NCBI GenBank assembly: GCA_002155105.1
Contig: MUZD01000008.1
Location: forward strand, 1-64,000
From: Sedimentibacter sp. SX930
GTDB lineage: Bacteria; Bacillota; Bacilli; Lactobacillales; Aerococcaceae
DNA: 64,000 bases
Reading direction: 5' to 3'
The notes below the pieces were generated by a model that was not told the DNA's origin, made no database searches, and saw only the letters and a program-made list of their open reading frames with translations. Below, in pieces: positions 50,222 to 60,438 of this stretch (positions are counted from its first letter, which is position 1; each line of letters begins with the position of its first letter). A program made the position numbers and the translations under genes.

Positions 50222-50223
50222 TG

Positions 50224-50865
50224 ATGATGGACTTTTTGACAACGAACGGTTCCGAGTTACTCTTCAAAACAGGTGAGCATTTCTACATCTCAGCCCTAGC
50301 TCTGATGCTTGGCGTTCTGGTTGCCGTTCCTTTGGGCATCGCCTTGACCCGCTTCAAGCGTTACTCCAGTTTTATCATCAGTTTTGTGTCGATTCTCCAG
50401 ACGATCCCTTCCCTGGCTTTACTCGCTTTGATGATCCCATTATTCGGGATTGGAAAATTTCCGGCGATTGTGGCTTTGTTCATCTATTCCTTGTTGCCGA
50501 TTCTGCGTAATACGTTCATCGGCATCTCAAATGTGGACAGCAACATCATCGACTCAGCAAAAGGGATGGGTTTGACCGACAATCAGATCATTCTGCAGGT
50601 GAAATTGCCTTTGGCTGCACCGGTCATCATGTCCGGAATCCGCTTGGCCGGAGTGTACGTCATTGCCTGGGCGACGCTTGCTTCGTATATAGGAGCCGGT
50701 GGTTTGGGTGATTATATTTTTAACGGATTGAATGTATACGATCAGGAAATGATCATTTGGGGAACTTTACCGGTGACCGTATTGGCTTTATTGGCTGATT
50801 TCCTGCTTGGAAAGCTTGAACGATTCGTTTCTCCACAGACAACATCTGCAAAAGGAGGAAACTGA
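50224..50865 (+). CDS. opuCB: OpuC-type ABC transporter permease OpuCB
   Basis: About 213 residues; GTGATGATGATG at 50218-50229 offers four starts and the site AAGGGG favours the ATG at 50224 or 50227. Five to six membrane helices with the BPD_transp_1 EAA-type loop NVDSNIIDSAKGMGLTDNQIILQVKLPLA (about 107-135). Start region overlaps the opuCA stop, so translation is coupled. Forms one of the two membrane halves of the osmolyte importer. Confidence 0.92.
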   Translation: MMDFLTTNGSELLFKTGEHFYISALALMLGVLVAVPLGIALTRFKRYSSFIISFVSILQTIPSLALLALMIPLFGIGKFPAIVALFIYSLLPILRNTFIGISNVDSNIIDSAKGMGLTDNQIILQVKLPLAAPVIMSGIRLAGVYVIAWATLASYIGAGGLGDYIFNGLNVYDQEMIIWGTLPVTVLALLADFLLGKLERFVSPQTTSAKGGN

Positions 50866-50867
50866 TT

Positions 50868-51818
50868 ATGAAGAAAAACATGAAGAAATGGTTGCTGTTT
50901 CCGCTGACGTCACTTTTGTTGGCCGCCTGCTCCTTGCCTGGGCTTGGCGCATCGGTGAACAATGAAGGCATCGTCATCACCGGTGGGACAACGACAGAAA
51001 TGCAACTATTGAGTTATATGGTCAGAGGGATGGTCGAACATTATCTGCCGGATGCTTCCGTCGATATGGTCAATAATCTTGGATCATCTACCTTGAATCA
51101 CCAAGCTATGATCGGCGGGGATGCAAATGTATCGGCTGTCCGCTACACAGGGACGTCCCTGACCGGTGAATTGGGCATGGAGCCTCTTACGGATCCCGCA
51201 TTGGCTTTCGAGACGGTCGTCAAGGGTTTCGATGAAAAATTCGATCAAGTTTGGTTCCCATCCTATGGTTTTGCCAACACGTATGCCTTCTTGGTGACAC
51301 GTGAATTTGCCGAAGAAAATAATTTGGAAACCATCAGCGACTTAGCGACATTGGCTCCGGATTTGAGGGCCGGCGTCGACAACTCTTGGATGGAGCGGGA
51401 AGGCGACGGGTACGAATCCTTCAAAGATACCTATGGCTTTGATTTCCAGCGCGTCTACCCGATGCAGGTTGGTCTCGTCTATGACGCTTTGCAAGCGGAC
51501 GAAATGGACATCGTTTTGGGCTATTCCACAGACGGACGGATCGCGAGCTACGACCTGGTCGTTCTCGAAGACGATCTGCAGCTGTTCCCACCTTATGACG
51601 CCAGTCCTGTCGCCACAAAAGAAATTCTGGAAGCTTATCCTGAACTGGAGACTATCCTGCTGAAATTGGAGGACACGCTGACTGATGAGATGATGCAGGC
51701 GATGAACTACGAAGTCGATAATGACTTGGTGGAAGCCCAAACTGTCGCCCAAAATTTCCTTGAAGAGAACAGCTATTTTGAAGATAAAGAAGTCACATCC
51801 TTAAAGGAGGGAGACTGA
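50868..51818 (+). CDS. opuCC: OpuC-type substrate-binding lipoprotein OpuCC
   Basis: 316 residues. Lys-rich start, hydrophobic segment and lipobox LAAC (Cys about 21). The domain is QAT/OpuAC-like: VNNEGIVITGGTTTEMQLLSYMVRGMVEHYL, STLNHQAMIGGDANVSAVRYTGTSLTGELGM, and VLGYSTDGRIASYDLVVLEDDLQLFPPYDASPV. It binds glycine betaine, carnitine or choline outside the membrane. GGAGG ribosome site; 2 bp after opuCB, and its stop overlaps the start of opuCD. Confidence 0.93.
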   Translation: MKKNMKKWLLFPLTSLLLAACSLPGLGASVNNEGIVITGGTTTEMQLLSYMVRGMVEHYLPDASVDMVNNLGSSTLNHQAMIGGDANVSAVRYTGTSLTGELGMEPLTDPALAFETVVKGFDEKFDQVWFPSYGFANTYAFLVTREFAEENNLETISDLATLAPDLRAGVDNSWMEREGDGYESFKDTYGFDFQRVYPMQVGLVYDALQADEMDIVLGYSTDGRIASYDLVVLEDDLQLFPPYDASPVATKEILEAYPELETILLKLEDTLTDEMMQAMNYEVDNDLVEAQTVAQNFLEENSYFEDKEVTSLKEGD

Positions 51819-52492
51819 TGAACCTAAGTGAAATGAATATGCTCCAGCAGCTTCTTTACTATTATAGAGAAAATGGTAGCTATGTTTTCGAACAGTTCAC
51901 CCGCCATTTTCTGATTTCCATTTATGGGGTGCTGTTCGCGGCAATTGTGGCGATCCCACTCGGTTTCTGGATCGCACGCAATAAAAAACTGGCGGATTGG
52001 ATCATCGGCGCCGCCAATGTCATCCAGACCATCCCTTCCCTGGCCCTGTTGTCCATTTTGATGCTGGGACTCGGGCTCGGGTCGGATACCGTCATTGCCA
52101 CAGTCTTCCTGTATTCGTTGCTGCCGATCATCAAAAACACCTATACCGGTGTGCGAAATGTGGATGCCGCTCTGTTGGATACGGGTAAAGGCATGGGGAT
52201 GACGCGGATGCAATTGACTTATCTGGTCGAATTGCCGTTGTCGCTTTCCGTCATCATGGCCGGCTTGCGGAATGCCTTGGTCGTTGCAATCGGCATCACC
52301 GCTATCGGCACCTTCATCGGCGCCGGCGGTTTGGGGGATATCATTTCCCGCGGTGTCAATGCGACGAACGGGACAGCGATCATTCTTGCCGGCGCAATCC
52401 CGACTGCCTTGATGGCCGTTCTGGCGGATTGGCTGTTGGGTCTGATGGAAAAACGTCTGGACCCTTCCAGCAAAGTTAAACGTAACCGTTGA
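51818..52492 (+). CDS. opuCD: OpuC-type ABC transporter permease OpuCD
   Basis: 224 residues, about six helices. The EAA loop NVDAALLDTGKGMGMTRMQLTYLVELPLSLSVIM is paired with that of OpuCB. Conserved LLSILMLGLGLGSDTVIA and GIGITAIGTFIGAGGLGDIISRGVN. One-base overlap with opuCC (TGATG), then the shared terminator. Completes the ATPase-permease-binding-permease order of opuC operons. Confidence 0.93.
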   Translation: MNLSEMNMLQQLLYYYRENGSYVFEQFTRHFLISIYGVLFAAIVAIPLGFWIARNKKLADWIIGAANVIQTIPSLALLSILMLGLGLGSDTVIATVFLYSLLPIIKNTYTGVRNVDAALLDTGKGMGMTRMQLTYLVELPLSLSVIMAGLRNALVVAIGITAIGTFIGAGGLGDIISRGVNATNGTAIILAGAIPTALMAVLADWLLGLMEKRLDPSSKVKRNR

Positions 52493-52523
52493 GCGCAAAA
52501 AATAAGCAGTGAAATCGAAGGAC

Positions 52524-52559
52524 AAGGCGGTTCCAGACAAAGTGGAACGCCTTTTTTTT
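52524..52559 (+). terminator. Intrinsic terminator after the opuC operon
   Basis: AAGGCGGTTCCA pairs with TGGAACGCCTT, loop of about 7, followed by an 8-9 T run. 31 bp past the stop. Confidence 0.85.
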
Positions 52560-52693
52560 TGATTTCTGGAAATTCCGCAGAGCTTTCCCCTCGGATAATT
52601 TCTTTTAATGATTTTCCATTTGTGATAGAATAGATTGGACTCTAGACGGACAGACATTCTGATCTAGCAAGAGATACTTAAGGAGTGGTATAA

Positions 52694-54571
52694 ATGTGTG
52701 GTTTTGTTGGATATATCCATGGATCGACTGCATGGAACCATCAGACTGTGATTGAAGGTATGATGAACAGAATCGTCCACCGCGGACCAGACAGCGGCGG
52801 CATGTTTTCTGATGACAAGGTAACGTTAGGCTTCCGCCGATTGAGCATCATCGACCTTTCCGATAACGGGAAGCAACCGATGTACAGTGCCGACGGAAAT
52901 TTGGTATTGGTGTTCAACGGCGAAATCTTCAACTTCCAGGAGTTGCGCGAAGATCTGAAGCAAAAAGGACACGTCTTCCATTCCAAAACGGACAGTGAAG
53001 TTTTGATCTACGGCTACAAAGAATACGGTTATGACTTCGTGAAACAACTGCGCGGCATGTTCGCGTTCGCGATCTGGGACAAAGTGAACGATACAATGTT
53101 CATCGCCCGTGACGGCTTCGGCATCAAACCGTTGTACTATACGACAAACACAACCGACGGCAGCTTGCTTTTCGGTTCTGAAATCAAGTCATTTTTGGCT
53201 CACCCTGCTTTCATCAAAGAAGTGAACAAGGATGCTTTGCGCCCTTACTTGACGCTGCAATACTCTTCGATGGGCGAAACCTTCTTCAAAGGCGTCCACA
53301 AATTGAAACCGGCGCATTATATGGTGCTGAAAGGCAACGATATCCATACGGTCGAATATTGGGACAAGAAATTCCATGCCGAAAACGGCACTTTGGAGAG
53401 CTATGTGGAGGAAATCAAAGCAACGATGGCCGATTCCGTCCGCGCCCACAAAATCAGTGACGTGAAGACCGGCGCTTTCCTTTCCGGCGGCGTTGATTCC
53501 AGCCTGATCACAGCTCTGATGAAACCGGAAAAATCTTTCTCGGTAGGCTTCTCCGAATATGAAAAAATGTTCAACGAAACCAACCAGGCTGCCGATCTTT
53601 CCGAAATTCTGGGCATCGAGAATGTCCGCAAGTACATCTCGCCAGAGGAAGCTTTCCATGCCCTGCCTACCATCCAATACCATATGGATGAACCGCAATC
53701 GAATCCATCTTCCGTTCCGTTGTATTTCTTGGCCGAATTGGCGAAGAAAGATGTTACGGTCGTGCTTTCGGGTGAAGGCGCAGATGAAATTTTCGGCGGC
53801 TACTCTTGGTATGAACCATCCAAGAAAATGGAGACCTATGAAAAGGTCCCTTATAGCCTGAGAAAAGGCATCGGAAAATTGGCCCATAAACTGCCGAGGA
53901 ATACCCTGACGACCTTCTTGGTCAAAGGTGGCCAAAAAGTGGAAGAACGCTTCATCGGCCAGGCCATCGTCTGGGACGAAGAAGAAGCTGTGGATATCCT
54001 GAAGCCGGCCTACAAAAATGGCCCGGATATCCGTTCGATCACCAAACCGATCTATGACGAAGTCAAAGACCAGGATGACGTGACAAAGATGCAGTATCTC
54101 GATCTGAACCTTTGGATGCCTGGGGATATCCTGTTGAAAGCCGACAAGATGAGCATGGCCCACTCGTTGGAGCTGCGTGTACCTTTCCTGGATAAAGAAG
54201 TCATGGAATTGGCGAAACGCATCCCTTCCGATTACCGCGTCAACGAAATCGATACGAAATACGTGCTGCGCAGAGCGGCTGCCGATGTCCTGCCGGAAGA
54301 ATGGGCGAAACGTCCGAAGTTGGGCTTCCCTACTCCGATCCGTCACTGGCTGCGTGAAGAAGAATTCTACAACGAAGTCAGAAAAGCATTCGCTTCAGAC
54401 TATGCGGCAGAATTTTTCGACACCGATAAACTCGTGCAGATCCTCGATGACAATTATACGAAGAAATTGGATTACGGCCGTCAGATTTGGACCGCCTACA
54501 TCTTCCTCGTCTGGTACAAACGTTTCTTCATCGATGAAACGCCTCTGTCTGCGGAAGCTTTCGTAGCTTAA
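52694..54571 (+). CDS. asnB: Asparagine synthase (glutamine-hydrolysing)
   Basis: 625 residues. N-terminal glutaminase domain starts MCGFVGYIHG with nucleophile Cys2 after Met removal; FNGEIFNFQELRE follows. The C-terminal synthetase domain has the ATP-PPi loop GAFLSGGVDSSL (about 254-265) and LSGEGADEIFGGYSWY. Converts aspartate to asparagine with glutamine nitrogen and ATP. AAGGAGTGG ribosome site. No T-box is seen in the 200-bp leader. A -10-like TAGAAT occurs near 52625. Confidence 0.95.
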   Translation: MCGFVGYIHGSTAWNHQTVIEGMMNRIVHRGPDSGGMFSDDKVTLGFRRLSIIDLSDNGKQPMYSADGNLVLVFNGEIFNFQELREDLKQKGHVFHSKTDSEVLIYGYKEYGYDFVKQLRGMFAFAIWDKVNDTMFIARDGFGIKPLYYTTNTTDGSLLFGSEIKSFLAHPAFIKEVNKDALRPYLTLQYSSMGETFFKGVHKLKPAHYMVLKGNDIHTVEYWDKKFHAENGTLESYVEEIKATMADSVRAHKISDVKTGAFLSGGVDSSLITALMKPEKSFSVGFSEYEKMFNETNQAADLSEILGIENVRKYISPEEAFHALPTIQYHMDEPQSNPSSVPLYFLAELAKKDVTVVLSGEGADEIFGGYSWYEPSKKMETYEKVPYSLRKGIGKLAHKLPRNTLTTFLVKGGQKVEERFIGQAIVWDEEEAVDILKPAYKNGPDIRSITKPIYDEVKDQDDVTKMQYLDLNLWMPGDILLKADKMSMAHSLELRVPFLDKEVMELAKRIPSDYRVNEIDTKYVLRRAAADVLPEEWAKRPKLGFPTPIRHWLREEEFYNEVRKAFASDYAAEFFDTDKLVQILDDNYTKKLDYGRQIWTAYIFLVWYKRFFIDETPLSAEAFVA

Positions 54572-54590
54572 GATTGTTGATTGAAAATGC

Positions 54591-54626
54591 AAAAGAGAGT
54601 TGCCCGACAAGGGTAACTCTCTTTTT
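54591..54626 (+). terminator. Intrinsic terminator after asnB
   Basis: AAAAGAGAGTT(g)CCC pairs with GGG(t)AACTCTCTTTT, loop 5, then T-run. 20 bp past the stop. Confidence 0.88.
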
Positions 54627-54725
54627 TCACCTGCTCCTCTCGTTTGCAGGCAGTGGTTAGGCTTTATCATCTGTGCCTGTAAATGGTATCATGTAGGTAT
54701 AACAAATTGGAAAGAAGGTTATTCT

Positions 54726-55346
54726 ATGGCCAGAGTTTTAGTTGTGCGCGCGCATCCTTTCGACAGCAGCGTCTCCCGTTCCATGAAAGTCCTGGATGCT
54801 TTTCTGGAGGAATACAAAGCTGTGAATCCTTATGATCGCATCAAGGACATGAATCTTTATGAAGTCGCCATCCCTGAAATCGACCGGGATCTTTTGACTG
54901 CCTGGAAGGAATTGTCGAAAGGCGTGCTATTTGATCAATTGACTTCCCGTCAGCAGGAAAAAGTGACGCTCTTCAATCACTACACCGATGATTTCTTGTC
55001 CATGGATAAGATCATCATCGCCAATCCTTTGTGGAACATGCACGTGCCGGGTCGCCTGAAGACGTGGATCGATACCATCACAGTTGCCGGACAGACGTTC
55101 CGTTACACGGAATCCGGAGCGGTCGGCATGGTCCCGGATAAAAAATTGCTGCATATCCAAGCAAACGGCGGAATCTTCGACGGAAGCGACCCTGCCAGCC
55201 AGTATATCAAGAGCATTTTCCGCTTCCTGGGAGTCGAAGAAATTTCGCAACTGTTCGTTGAAGGGATGGATACATACCCGGACCGTGCAGATGAAATCGT
55301 TGCGGATGCGATCGAAAAAGCCAAACAATTGGCCAAAACTTTCTGA
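54726..55346 (+). CDS. azoR: FMN-dependent NADH-azoreductase
   Basis: 206 residues from the ATG at 54726 with AAGAAGG before it. Flavodoxin-like fold: MARVLVVRAHPFDSSVSRSMKVLDAFLEEY, then ANPLWNMHVPGRLKTWIDTITVAGQTFRYTESG, the FMN- and quinone-site block of AzoR, and LLHIQANGGIF. Reduces azo compounds and quinones by two-electron transfer, probably a quinone/electrophile defence. Lone gene; ends in a large shared palindromic terminator. Confidence 0.92.
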   Translation: MARVLVVRAHPFDSSVSRSMKVLDAFLEEYKAVNPYDRIKDMNLYEVAIPEIDRDLLTAWKELSKGVLFDQLTSRQQEKVTLFNHYTDDFLSMDKIIIANPLWNMHVPGRLKTWIDTITVAGQTFRYTESGAVGMVPDKKLLHIQANGGIFDGSDPASQYIKSIFRFLGVEEISQLFVEGMDTYPDRADEIVADAIEKAKQLAKTF

Positions 55347-55347
55347 T

Positions 55348-55400
55348 AAGCAATGCAACAAAAAAGAAGCCCGCGGGCTTCTTTTTTTGTTGCATTGCTT
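55348..55400. terminator. Large palindromic bidirectional terminator
   Basis: AAGCAATGCAACA...AAGAAGCCCGCGGGCTTCTT...TGTTGCATTGCTT: nearly perfect palindrome of about 53 bp, with A- and T-runs inside the outer arms. It starts 2 bp after the azoR stop and touches the pgcA stop (55399-55401), serving both convergent genes. Confidence 0.92.
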
Positions 55401-57126
55401 ATTCAGCGGTCAAAGTACGGATGCTTGCTTCGAAAGCAGCAACTTTTTCGTCGACTGCGCTTTGGCTTTCCGCTTTGGCACCGATGTAGAATTTGATTTT
55501 TGGTTCTGTTCCGCTTGGACGGATGGCGATCCAGCTGCCGTCTTCCAGGAAGTATTTCAGCACATTCGAGCTCGGCATATCGATGCTCTCCGTTGAACCG
55601 TCAGGGAATGTCTTCGTCGAGTTGCCGAAGTCTTCCGTGATCGATACGGCGATGCCTGCGAAGTCTGCCGGTGCTTCCGAACGGAATTTGGCCATCAATG
55701 CTTTGATCTTCTCTGCTCCGGTGATGCCGGACATCGTGACGGAAATCGTCTGTTCTTTATAGTAGCCATGCGTTTCGAAGATTTCGACCAAGCCGTCATA
55801 CAGCGTTTGGCCTTTTTTCTTGTAGTATGCAGCCACTTCAGCAATCAGTACAAGGGCTTGGATGGCGTCTTTGTCGCGGACGAACGGTTTTGCCAGATAG
55901 CCGTAGCTTTCCTCGAAACCGAACAAGAATTCCTTGCTGTGGTCTTCTTCGTACTGTTTGATTTTTTCTGCGATGAATTTGAATCCGGTCAGAACATCAA
56001 CCATATCTGCACCGTAAGATTTTGCGATTGCGGTCGGCAACTCGCTGGATACGATCGATTTCAGGGCTGTTCCGTTGGCAGGCAATGTGCCGGCCGCTTT
56101 TTTCGCGCGCAGCAAGTAATCCAGCATCAATGAAGCAATCTGATTACCTGTCAGAACAACGTACTCGCCTTTTGCTTTGCGGACGGCCGCACCCAAGCGG
56201 TCAGCATCCGGATCGGTCGCGACCAAAATATCGGCATCCAGTTCCGTACCTAGTTTGATGGCGTATTCGAATGCGCCTGCTTCTTCTGGATTCGGTGATT
56301 TCACAGTGGAGAAGTTCGGATCTGCGACTGCCTGTTCCGGCACGAGATAGATGCCTTCAAAACCGGCATTCTTCAAGGCACGCTCACCCATCATCTGGCC
56401 AGTCCCATGCAGAGGCGTGAAGACCAACTTCATCTCTTTGCTCATTTCATGGACAAGGGCAGGATCGACAGTCACTGTTTTGACCAACTCAAGGTAAGCC
56501 GCGTCGACTTCTTCACCAAGCATTTTGATCAAGCCGGCTGCTTTCAACGCTGCTTCATCGCCCACTTCGATAGTCAGCGGATTTTCGATTGCTCTTACAT
56601 AATCGGTCAAAGCGTCTGCATCGTCAGGAGTCATCTGGCCGCCGTCGTCTCCATAGACTTTATAACCGTTGTAATCAGCCGGGTTGTGGCTCGCTGTGAT
56701 CATGATCCCCGTTAGCGCATTCAAATGTCTTACCGCAAAGGATAATTCAGGTGTAGGACGCAAGCTTTCAAAAACGAAAGCCGGAATGCCGTGCGCACCC
56801 AATGTCTTCGCTGCCTCCATCGCAAACTCCGGAGATTGGTGTCTGGAATCGTAAGCGATCGCGACGCCGCGTTTTTTCTCTTCTTCACCTTTCGCCTCCA
56901 TCAAACGAGCCAATCCTTCGGTCGCTTGGCGTACTGTGTAGATGTTCATCCGATTGATGCCGACTCCCAGGATGCCGCGCATACCGGCAGTCCCGAATTC
57001 CAGCGGAGCAAAAAAAGCATCTTTCAGTGCTTCTTCATTTCCCTCCAAAGACTTTAATTCTTCTTTTAATGTAGGTTCTAATAAGGCAAAATTATTCCAT
57101 TGTGCTATGGTTTCTTGATAAGACAT
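55399..57126 (-). CDS. pgcA: Phosphoglucomutase/phosphomannomutase PgcA
   Basis: 575 residues from the ATG at 57126, with GGAAGG 9 bp upstream; two nearer ATGs at 57132-57135 are too close to it. Alpha-D-phosphohexomutase domains: phosphoserine loop [18 protein letters not shown] (Ser about 146), metal loop [11 protein letters not shown] (about 293), sugar-specificity loop [19 protein letters not shown] (about 385), C-terminal phosphate-binding [15 protein letters not shown]. Interconverts glucose-1- and -6-phosphate, feeding GalU for UDP-glucose and LTA glycolipid anchors. Same order of genes as other Lactobacillales, though rapZ is displaced from it. Confidence 0.95.
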   Translation of the reverse strand: MSYQETIAQWNNFALLEPTLKEELKSLEGNEEALKDAFFAPLEFGTAGMRGILGVGINRMNIYTVRQATEGLARLMEAKGEEEKKRGVAIAYDSRHQSPEFAMEAAKTLGAHGIPAFVFESLRPTPELSFAVRHLNALTGIMITASHNPADYNGYKVYGDDGGQMTPDDADALTDYVRAIENPLTIEVGDEAALKAAGLIKMLGEEVDAAYLELVKTVTVDPALVHEMSKEMKLVFTPLHGTGQMMGERALKNAGFEGIYLVPEQAVADPNFSTVKSPNPEEAGAFEYAIKLGTELDADILVATDPDADRLGAAVRKAKGEYVVLTGNQIASLMLDYLLRAKKAAGTLPANGTALKSIVSSELPTAIAKSYGADMVDVLTGFKFIAEKIKQYEEDHSKEFLFGFEESYGYLAKPFVRDKDAIQALVLIAEVAAYYKKKGQTLYDGLVEIFETHGYYKEQTISVTMSGITGAEKIKALMAKFRSEAPADFAGIAVSITEDFGNSTKTFPDGSTESIDMPSSNVLKYFLEDGSWIAIRPSGTEPKIKFYIGAKAESQSAVDEKVAAFEASIRTLTAE

Positions 57127-57208
57127 TTTCATCATCCTTCCATATTAGTTTAATCATATTATAACATTATTTACGTGCCATATGAGCGAAAAGCTGGAAT
57201 CAACAAAA

Positions 57209-57242
57209 AAAGTTCACGCTCTGAAATCAGAGCATGAACTTT
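57209..57242 (-). terminator. Intrinsic terminator after trxB
   Basis: AAAGTTCACGCTCTGA pairs with TCAGAGCATGAACTTT (one mismatch), A7 on the plus-strand left flank. 51 bp past the trxB stop; separates trxB from pgcA. Confidence 0.88.
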
Positions 57243-57292
57243 AGCGAGGTTTATCGGTATGACAACAAATATACTGTTCCTCTGATGGTTGT

Positions 57293-58267
57293 TCAGTCAG
57301 CTGTCTCGGCAGCCGCTTCAGCAGCTGCCATACGGTCATGCAGATCTTCGATGTAAGAAAAAGCGCGGTTTCCGGCTTCCCCGCCATCTCCGACGGCAGT
57401 CGTGATTTGGCGCAGAAGCTTCTGGCGCACATCCCCGATGGCAAAGATGCCCGGTACGGCCGTTTCCATATGCTCATTCGTGATGATCCAGCCTTCTTCA
57501 TCCGTGATTCCCAGATCAAGGAAAGCATCCGATTGCGGCAAAATGCCGACGTAGATGAAGACGCCGTCCACGGCTTTTTCGATGATTTCGTTGGTATTTT
57601 TGTTCCGAATCACCACACCCGTGACTTTTTGTCCATCTCCTTTGATTTCTTCCACAAAGGAATCCCACGTAAAGGAAACTTTCTCATTCTTGAAGGCACG
57701 GTCCTGGATGATTTTTTGGGCGCGCAATGTATCCCGTCGGTGCACGATGTTAACGTCCTCCGCGAATTGCGTCAAGTAAGTCCCTTCCTCCACGGCAGAA
57801 TCTCCGCCGCCGACCACGGCCAATTTTTTGCCTTTAAAGAAAGCACCGTCACAGACGGCACAATAAGAAACGCCGCGGCCGTTGTACTGTTCCTCCCCGG
57901 GAACACCCAACTTGCGGTGGTAGGACCCAGTGGCAATGATGACGGCACGTGTCTTATAGGTTTTTTTGCCTGCTTCAACGATACGGTAATCGCCGTCGAC
58001 AACAATTCGTTTTACATCGCCATAAACATGCTCCGCTCCGAATTGCATTGTGCTTTCGTACATCCGTTCAGCCAACTCAGGGCCTAAAATCGATTTGAAG
58101 CCAGGGTAATTCTCAACTTCAGCTGTATTGTTCATCTCCCCACCGGGAATACCACGCTCCAGCAATAACGTCTTCAAATTGGAACGGGATGCGTAAAGCG
58201 CCGCGGTCATTCCGCCTGGTCCGGCTCCGATGACAATGACGTCATAAATTTTTTCAGTTTGTTCCAT
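57293..58267 (-). CDS. trxB: Thioredoxin-disulfide reductase
   Basis: 324 residues. FAD-binding VIGAGPGGMTAALYASRSNLKTLLLE, redox-active CAVCDGAFF (Cys pair about 135/138), NAD(P)-binding VVGGGDSAVEEGTYL and C-terminal FAIGDVRQKLLRQITTAVGDGGEAGNRA. Reduces thioredoxin with NADPH. The end carries an Ala-rich tail AAAEAAAETAD beyond the usual C-terminus. AAGAAGGAG ribosome site. It lies between galU and pgcA on the same strand. Confidence 0.95.
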   Translation of the reverse strand: MEQTEKIYDVIVIGAGPGGMTAALYASRSNLKTLLLERGIPGGEMNNTAEVENYPGFKSILGPELAERMYESTMQFGAEHVYGDVKRIVVDGDYRIVEAGKKTYKTRAVIIATGSYHRKLGVPGEEQYNGRGVSYCAVCDGAFFKGKKLAVVGGGDSAVEEGTYLTQFAEDVNIVHRRDTLRAQKIIQDRAFKNEKVSFTWDSFVEEIKGDGQKVTGVVIRNKNTNEIIEKAVDGVFIYVGILPQSDAFLDLGITDEEGWIITNEHMETAVPGIFAIGDVRQKLLRQITTAVGDGGEAGNRAFSYIEDLHDRMAAAEAAAETAD

Positions 58268-58392
58268 GTTTAGTGTATCTCCTTCTTGTGTTAAGTCTGT
58301 TCCGGGCTGGTGCCGGAATCTGGTTCTTATACAGTTTACTCTGACTTTATTTTTTGTGCCACAATTCTGCTCAGAGTGCCGAATTAATGGAG

Positions 58393-58446
58393 AAGAAGCC
58401 GAGCCATGAATCGCAGAACGATCGATGGCCCGGCCTCTCTTTTTTT
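58393..58446 (-). terminator. Hairpin between galU and trxB
   Basis: Plus-strand AGAAGCCGAGCCAT pairs with ATGGCCCGGCCTCT, loop about 18 nt. The clean T8 run is on the plus-strand right side, so on the minus strand the hairpin is flanked by A's upstream and only CTTCTTCT downstream. It may be a weak terminator for galU; orientation is uncertain. Confidence 0.45.
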
Positions 58447-58482
58447 TATTCTAAAATCAATTGGTTTGGATTGCTTGAATGG

Positions 58483-59376
58483 CTATTTGCCTTCGTCCTC
58501 AGCAGCCAACTTTTCGCCCAGCTCCACCAGATAATTTTTCAATTTATCCTTTATTTCCGGATGGGTGAGGCCGTAGGAAATGCTTGTCGTCAGAAAGCCG
58601 AATTTGTCTCCGACGTCAAATCGTTTGCCGTCGAAGCGTTTTGCGAAGACACGCTGCGTTTGGTTCAAAGTATCGATGGCGTCGGTCAACTGGATCTCTC
58701 CGCCGGCACCCGGATTTTGATTTTCCAGAATTTCGAAAATTTCGGGAGTCAGCAAGTAGCGGCCGATGATAGCCAAATTGCTCGGCGCGTCTTCCGGATT
58801 CGGTTTTTCGACGAATCTGCGGACGTTGAACAAGCCTGGTTCCAGTTCCTGATCCGGATCGATGATGCCGTATTTGGATGTTTCTTCATGCGGCACTTCC
58901 ATCACGGCGATGTTCGAAGCATGTGTGCGTTCGTAAGCATCCATCAACTGTTTGGTCAACGGCACTTCATCTTCCATCAGGTCATCCCCGAGCATGACAA
59001 CGAAAGGCTCATCCCCGACAAAGGCTTTTGCCTGAAGAACCGCATGGCCCAATCCCAATGGATAAGACTGGCGGACGAAATGGATGCGCAAACCGGTCGT
59101 TTCCTGCACCAATTCAAGCAGTTCATTTTTGCCTTTTTCGCGCAGATTCGCTTCCAACTCAATGTTCGAATCAAAATGGTCTTCAATCGGACGTTTGCTT
59201 TTTCCGGTTACGATCAGGATATCTTCGATCCCTGATGCGATTGCTTCTTCAACGATGAATTGAATGGTCGGCTTATCGACGATCGGCAACATTTCTTTTG
59301 CCATCGCTTTCGTTGCCGGTAAAAAACGCGTTCCGAATCCCGCCGCAGGTATCACTGCTTTTCTGACTTTCTTCAT
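58483..59376 (-). CDS. galU: UTP-glucose-1-phosphate uridylyltransferase
   Basis: 297 residues. [44 protein letters not shown] is the full nucleotide-binding start of Gal[11 protein letters not shown] and [14 protein letters not shown] are later family blocks. Makes UDP-glucose for glycolipid LTA anchors and exopolysaccharides. Its start overlaps the gpsA stop by 4 bp. Confidence 0.95.
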   Translation of the reverse strand: MKKVRKAVIPAAGFGTRFLPATKAMAKEMLPIVDKPTIQFIVEEAIASGIEDILIVTGKSKRPIEDHFDSNIELEANLREKGKNELLELVQETTGLRIHFVRQSYPLGLGHAVLQAKAFVGDEPFVVMLGDDLMEDEVPLTKQLMDAYERTHASNIAVMEVPHEETSKYGIIDPDQELEPGLFNVRRFVEKPNPEDAPSNLAIIGRYLLTPEIFEILENQNPGAGGEIQLTDAIDTLNQTQRVFAKRFDGKRFDVGDKFGFLTTSISYGLTHPEIKDKLKNYLVELGEKLAAEDEGK

Positions 59377-60419
59377 ATTTTCTGGCTCCCCTTTTCCACA
59401 TTTTGAGAAGATTGCTCTGCTTTGCCTTCGCGCAGCATCAATTCCTCGATTGCTTTTTTGACATCGACTTTCTCGTACAATACTTTATAGATGGCTTCCG
59501 TTATCGGCATTTCAATGCCTTTTTCCTTTGCCAATTCATAAGCGGCTTTTGTTGTCGCCACGCCTTCAACGACCATTCCCATATTGTTCAGCACTTCATC
59601 CAGGTCATGCCCTTTTCCGATTAGATCCCCTGCTCGCCAGTTGCGCGAATGGCGGCTTGTTCCGGTAACGATCAGATCGCCTACCCCGCTCAAACCGAAG
59701 AAAGTCATTGGATCTGCACCGAAAGCAATTCCCAATCGGCTGATTTCCGCCAATCCGCGCGTCATCAAAGCCGCTTTCGCGTTATCGCCATAACCCAATC
59801 CGTGGAGCGCTCCCGCTCCGACTGCGATGATGTTCTTCAGGGCAGCACCCAACTCAACCCCGATGACATCCGTGTTCCGGTATACCCTGAAGTAGGGATT
59901 CATGAACAGTTTTTGCACATAACCTGCATCCTCTTCGTCCTGGGATGCGGCAGTGATTGTGGTGATGTCCTTTTTGGCGACTTCTTCCGCATGGCTCGGT
60001 CCGGAAAGGACGACTAAGCTATCGTATTTTTCAGCTGGAATCTCTTCCTGGATGATGACGGAAATCCGTTTATGGGTGTCCTGCTCCAACCCTTTGCTGG
60101 CGTGGACCAGATGCGGCTTTGTTGATCCGTCCAATAACGCTGCGACTTCTTTCGCAACCACGCGGATCGCTTTTGTCGGCAGAACGAACAAGAGCGCGTC
60201 TGCTTCTTTGATTGCGGCTTTCAGATCCGTGTATCCCACAATCGCTTCACTCAGTTTTGCACCTGGAAGGTAGTGTTCATTCGTATGCTGCTCATTGATT
60301 TCTTTGATTTGTTTCGGGTCATTCCCCCAAAGGCGGACATCATGCCCATTCTCATCCAACACCATGGATAAGGCTGTACCCCAAGATCCTGCCCCCAATA
60401 CGGCGACTTTTTGTTTCAT
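59373..60419 (-). CDS. gpsA: NAD(P)-dependent glycerol-3-phosphate dehydrogenase
   Basis: 348 residues. [29 protein letters not shown] nucleotide-binding start; [28 protein letters not shown], and [37 protein letters not shown] blocks with catalytic Lys. Makes glycerol-3-phosphate from dihydroxyacetone phosphate for phospholipid and LTA synthesis, alongside GlpK in the same window. GAGGGG ribosome site. Confidence 0.95.
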   Translation of the reverse strand: MKQKVAVLGAGSWGTALSMVLDENGHDVRLWGNDPKQIKEINEQHTNEHYLPGAKLSEAIVGYTDLKAAIKEADALLFVLPTKAIRVVAKEVAALLDGSTKPHLVHASKGLEQDTHKRISVIIQEEIPAEKYDSLVVLSGPSHAEEVAKKDITTITAASQDEEDAGYVQKLFMNPYFRVYRNTDVIGVELGAALKNIIAVGAGALHGLGYGDNAKAALMTRGLAEISRLGIAFGADPMTFFGLSGVGDLIVTGTSRHSRNWRAGDLIGKGHDLDEVLNNMGMVVEGVATTKAAYELAKEKGIEMPITEAIYKVLYEKVDVKKAIEELMLREGKAEQSSQNVEKGSQKI

Positions 60420-60438
60420 TTTGCTCGCTTCCCCTCGA

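Noticed and set aside
52493-52693. T-box or other riboswitch before asnB
   Set aside because: No GGTGGNACCGCG-like antiterminator motif or specifier-loop architecture is seen; only the upstream opuC terminator and AT-rich promoter DNA.
53189-54346. 385-residue minus-strand open frame opposite asnB
   Set aside because: Antisense shadow of asnB; GC-phase effect with no family match.
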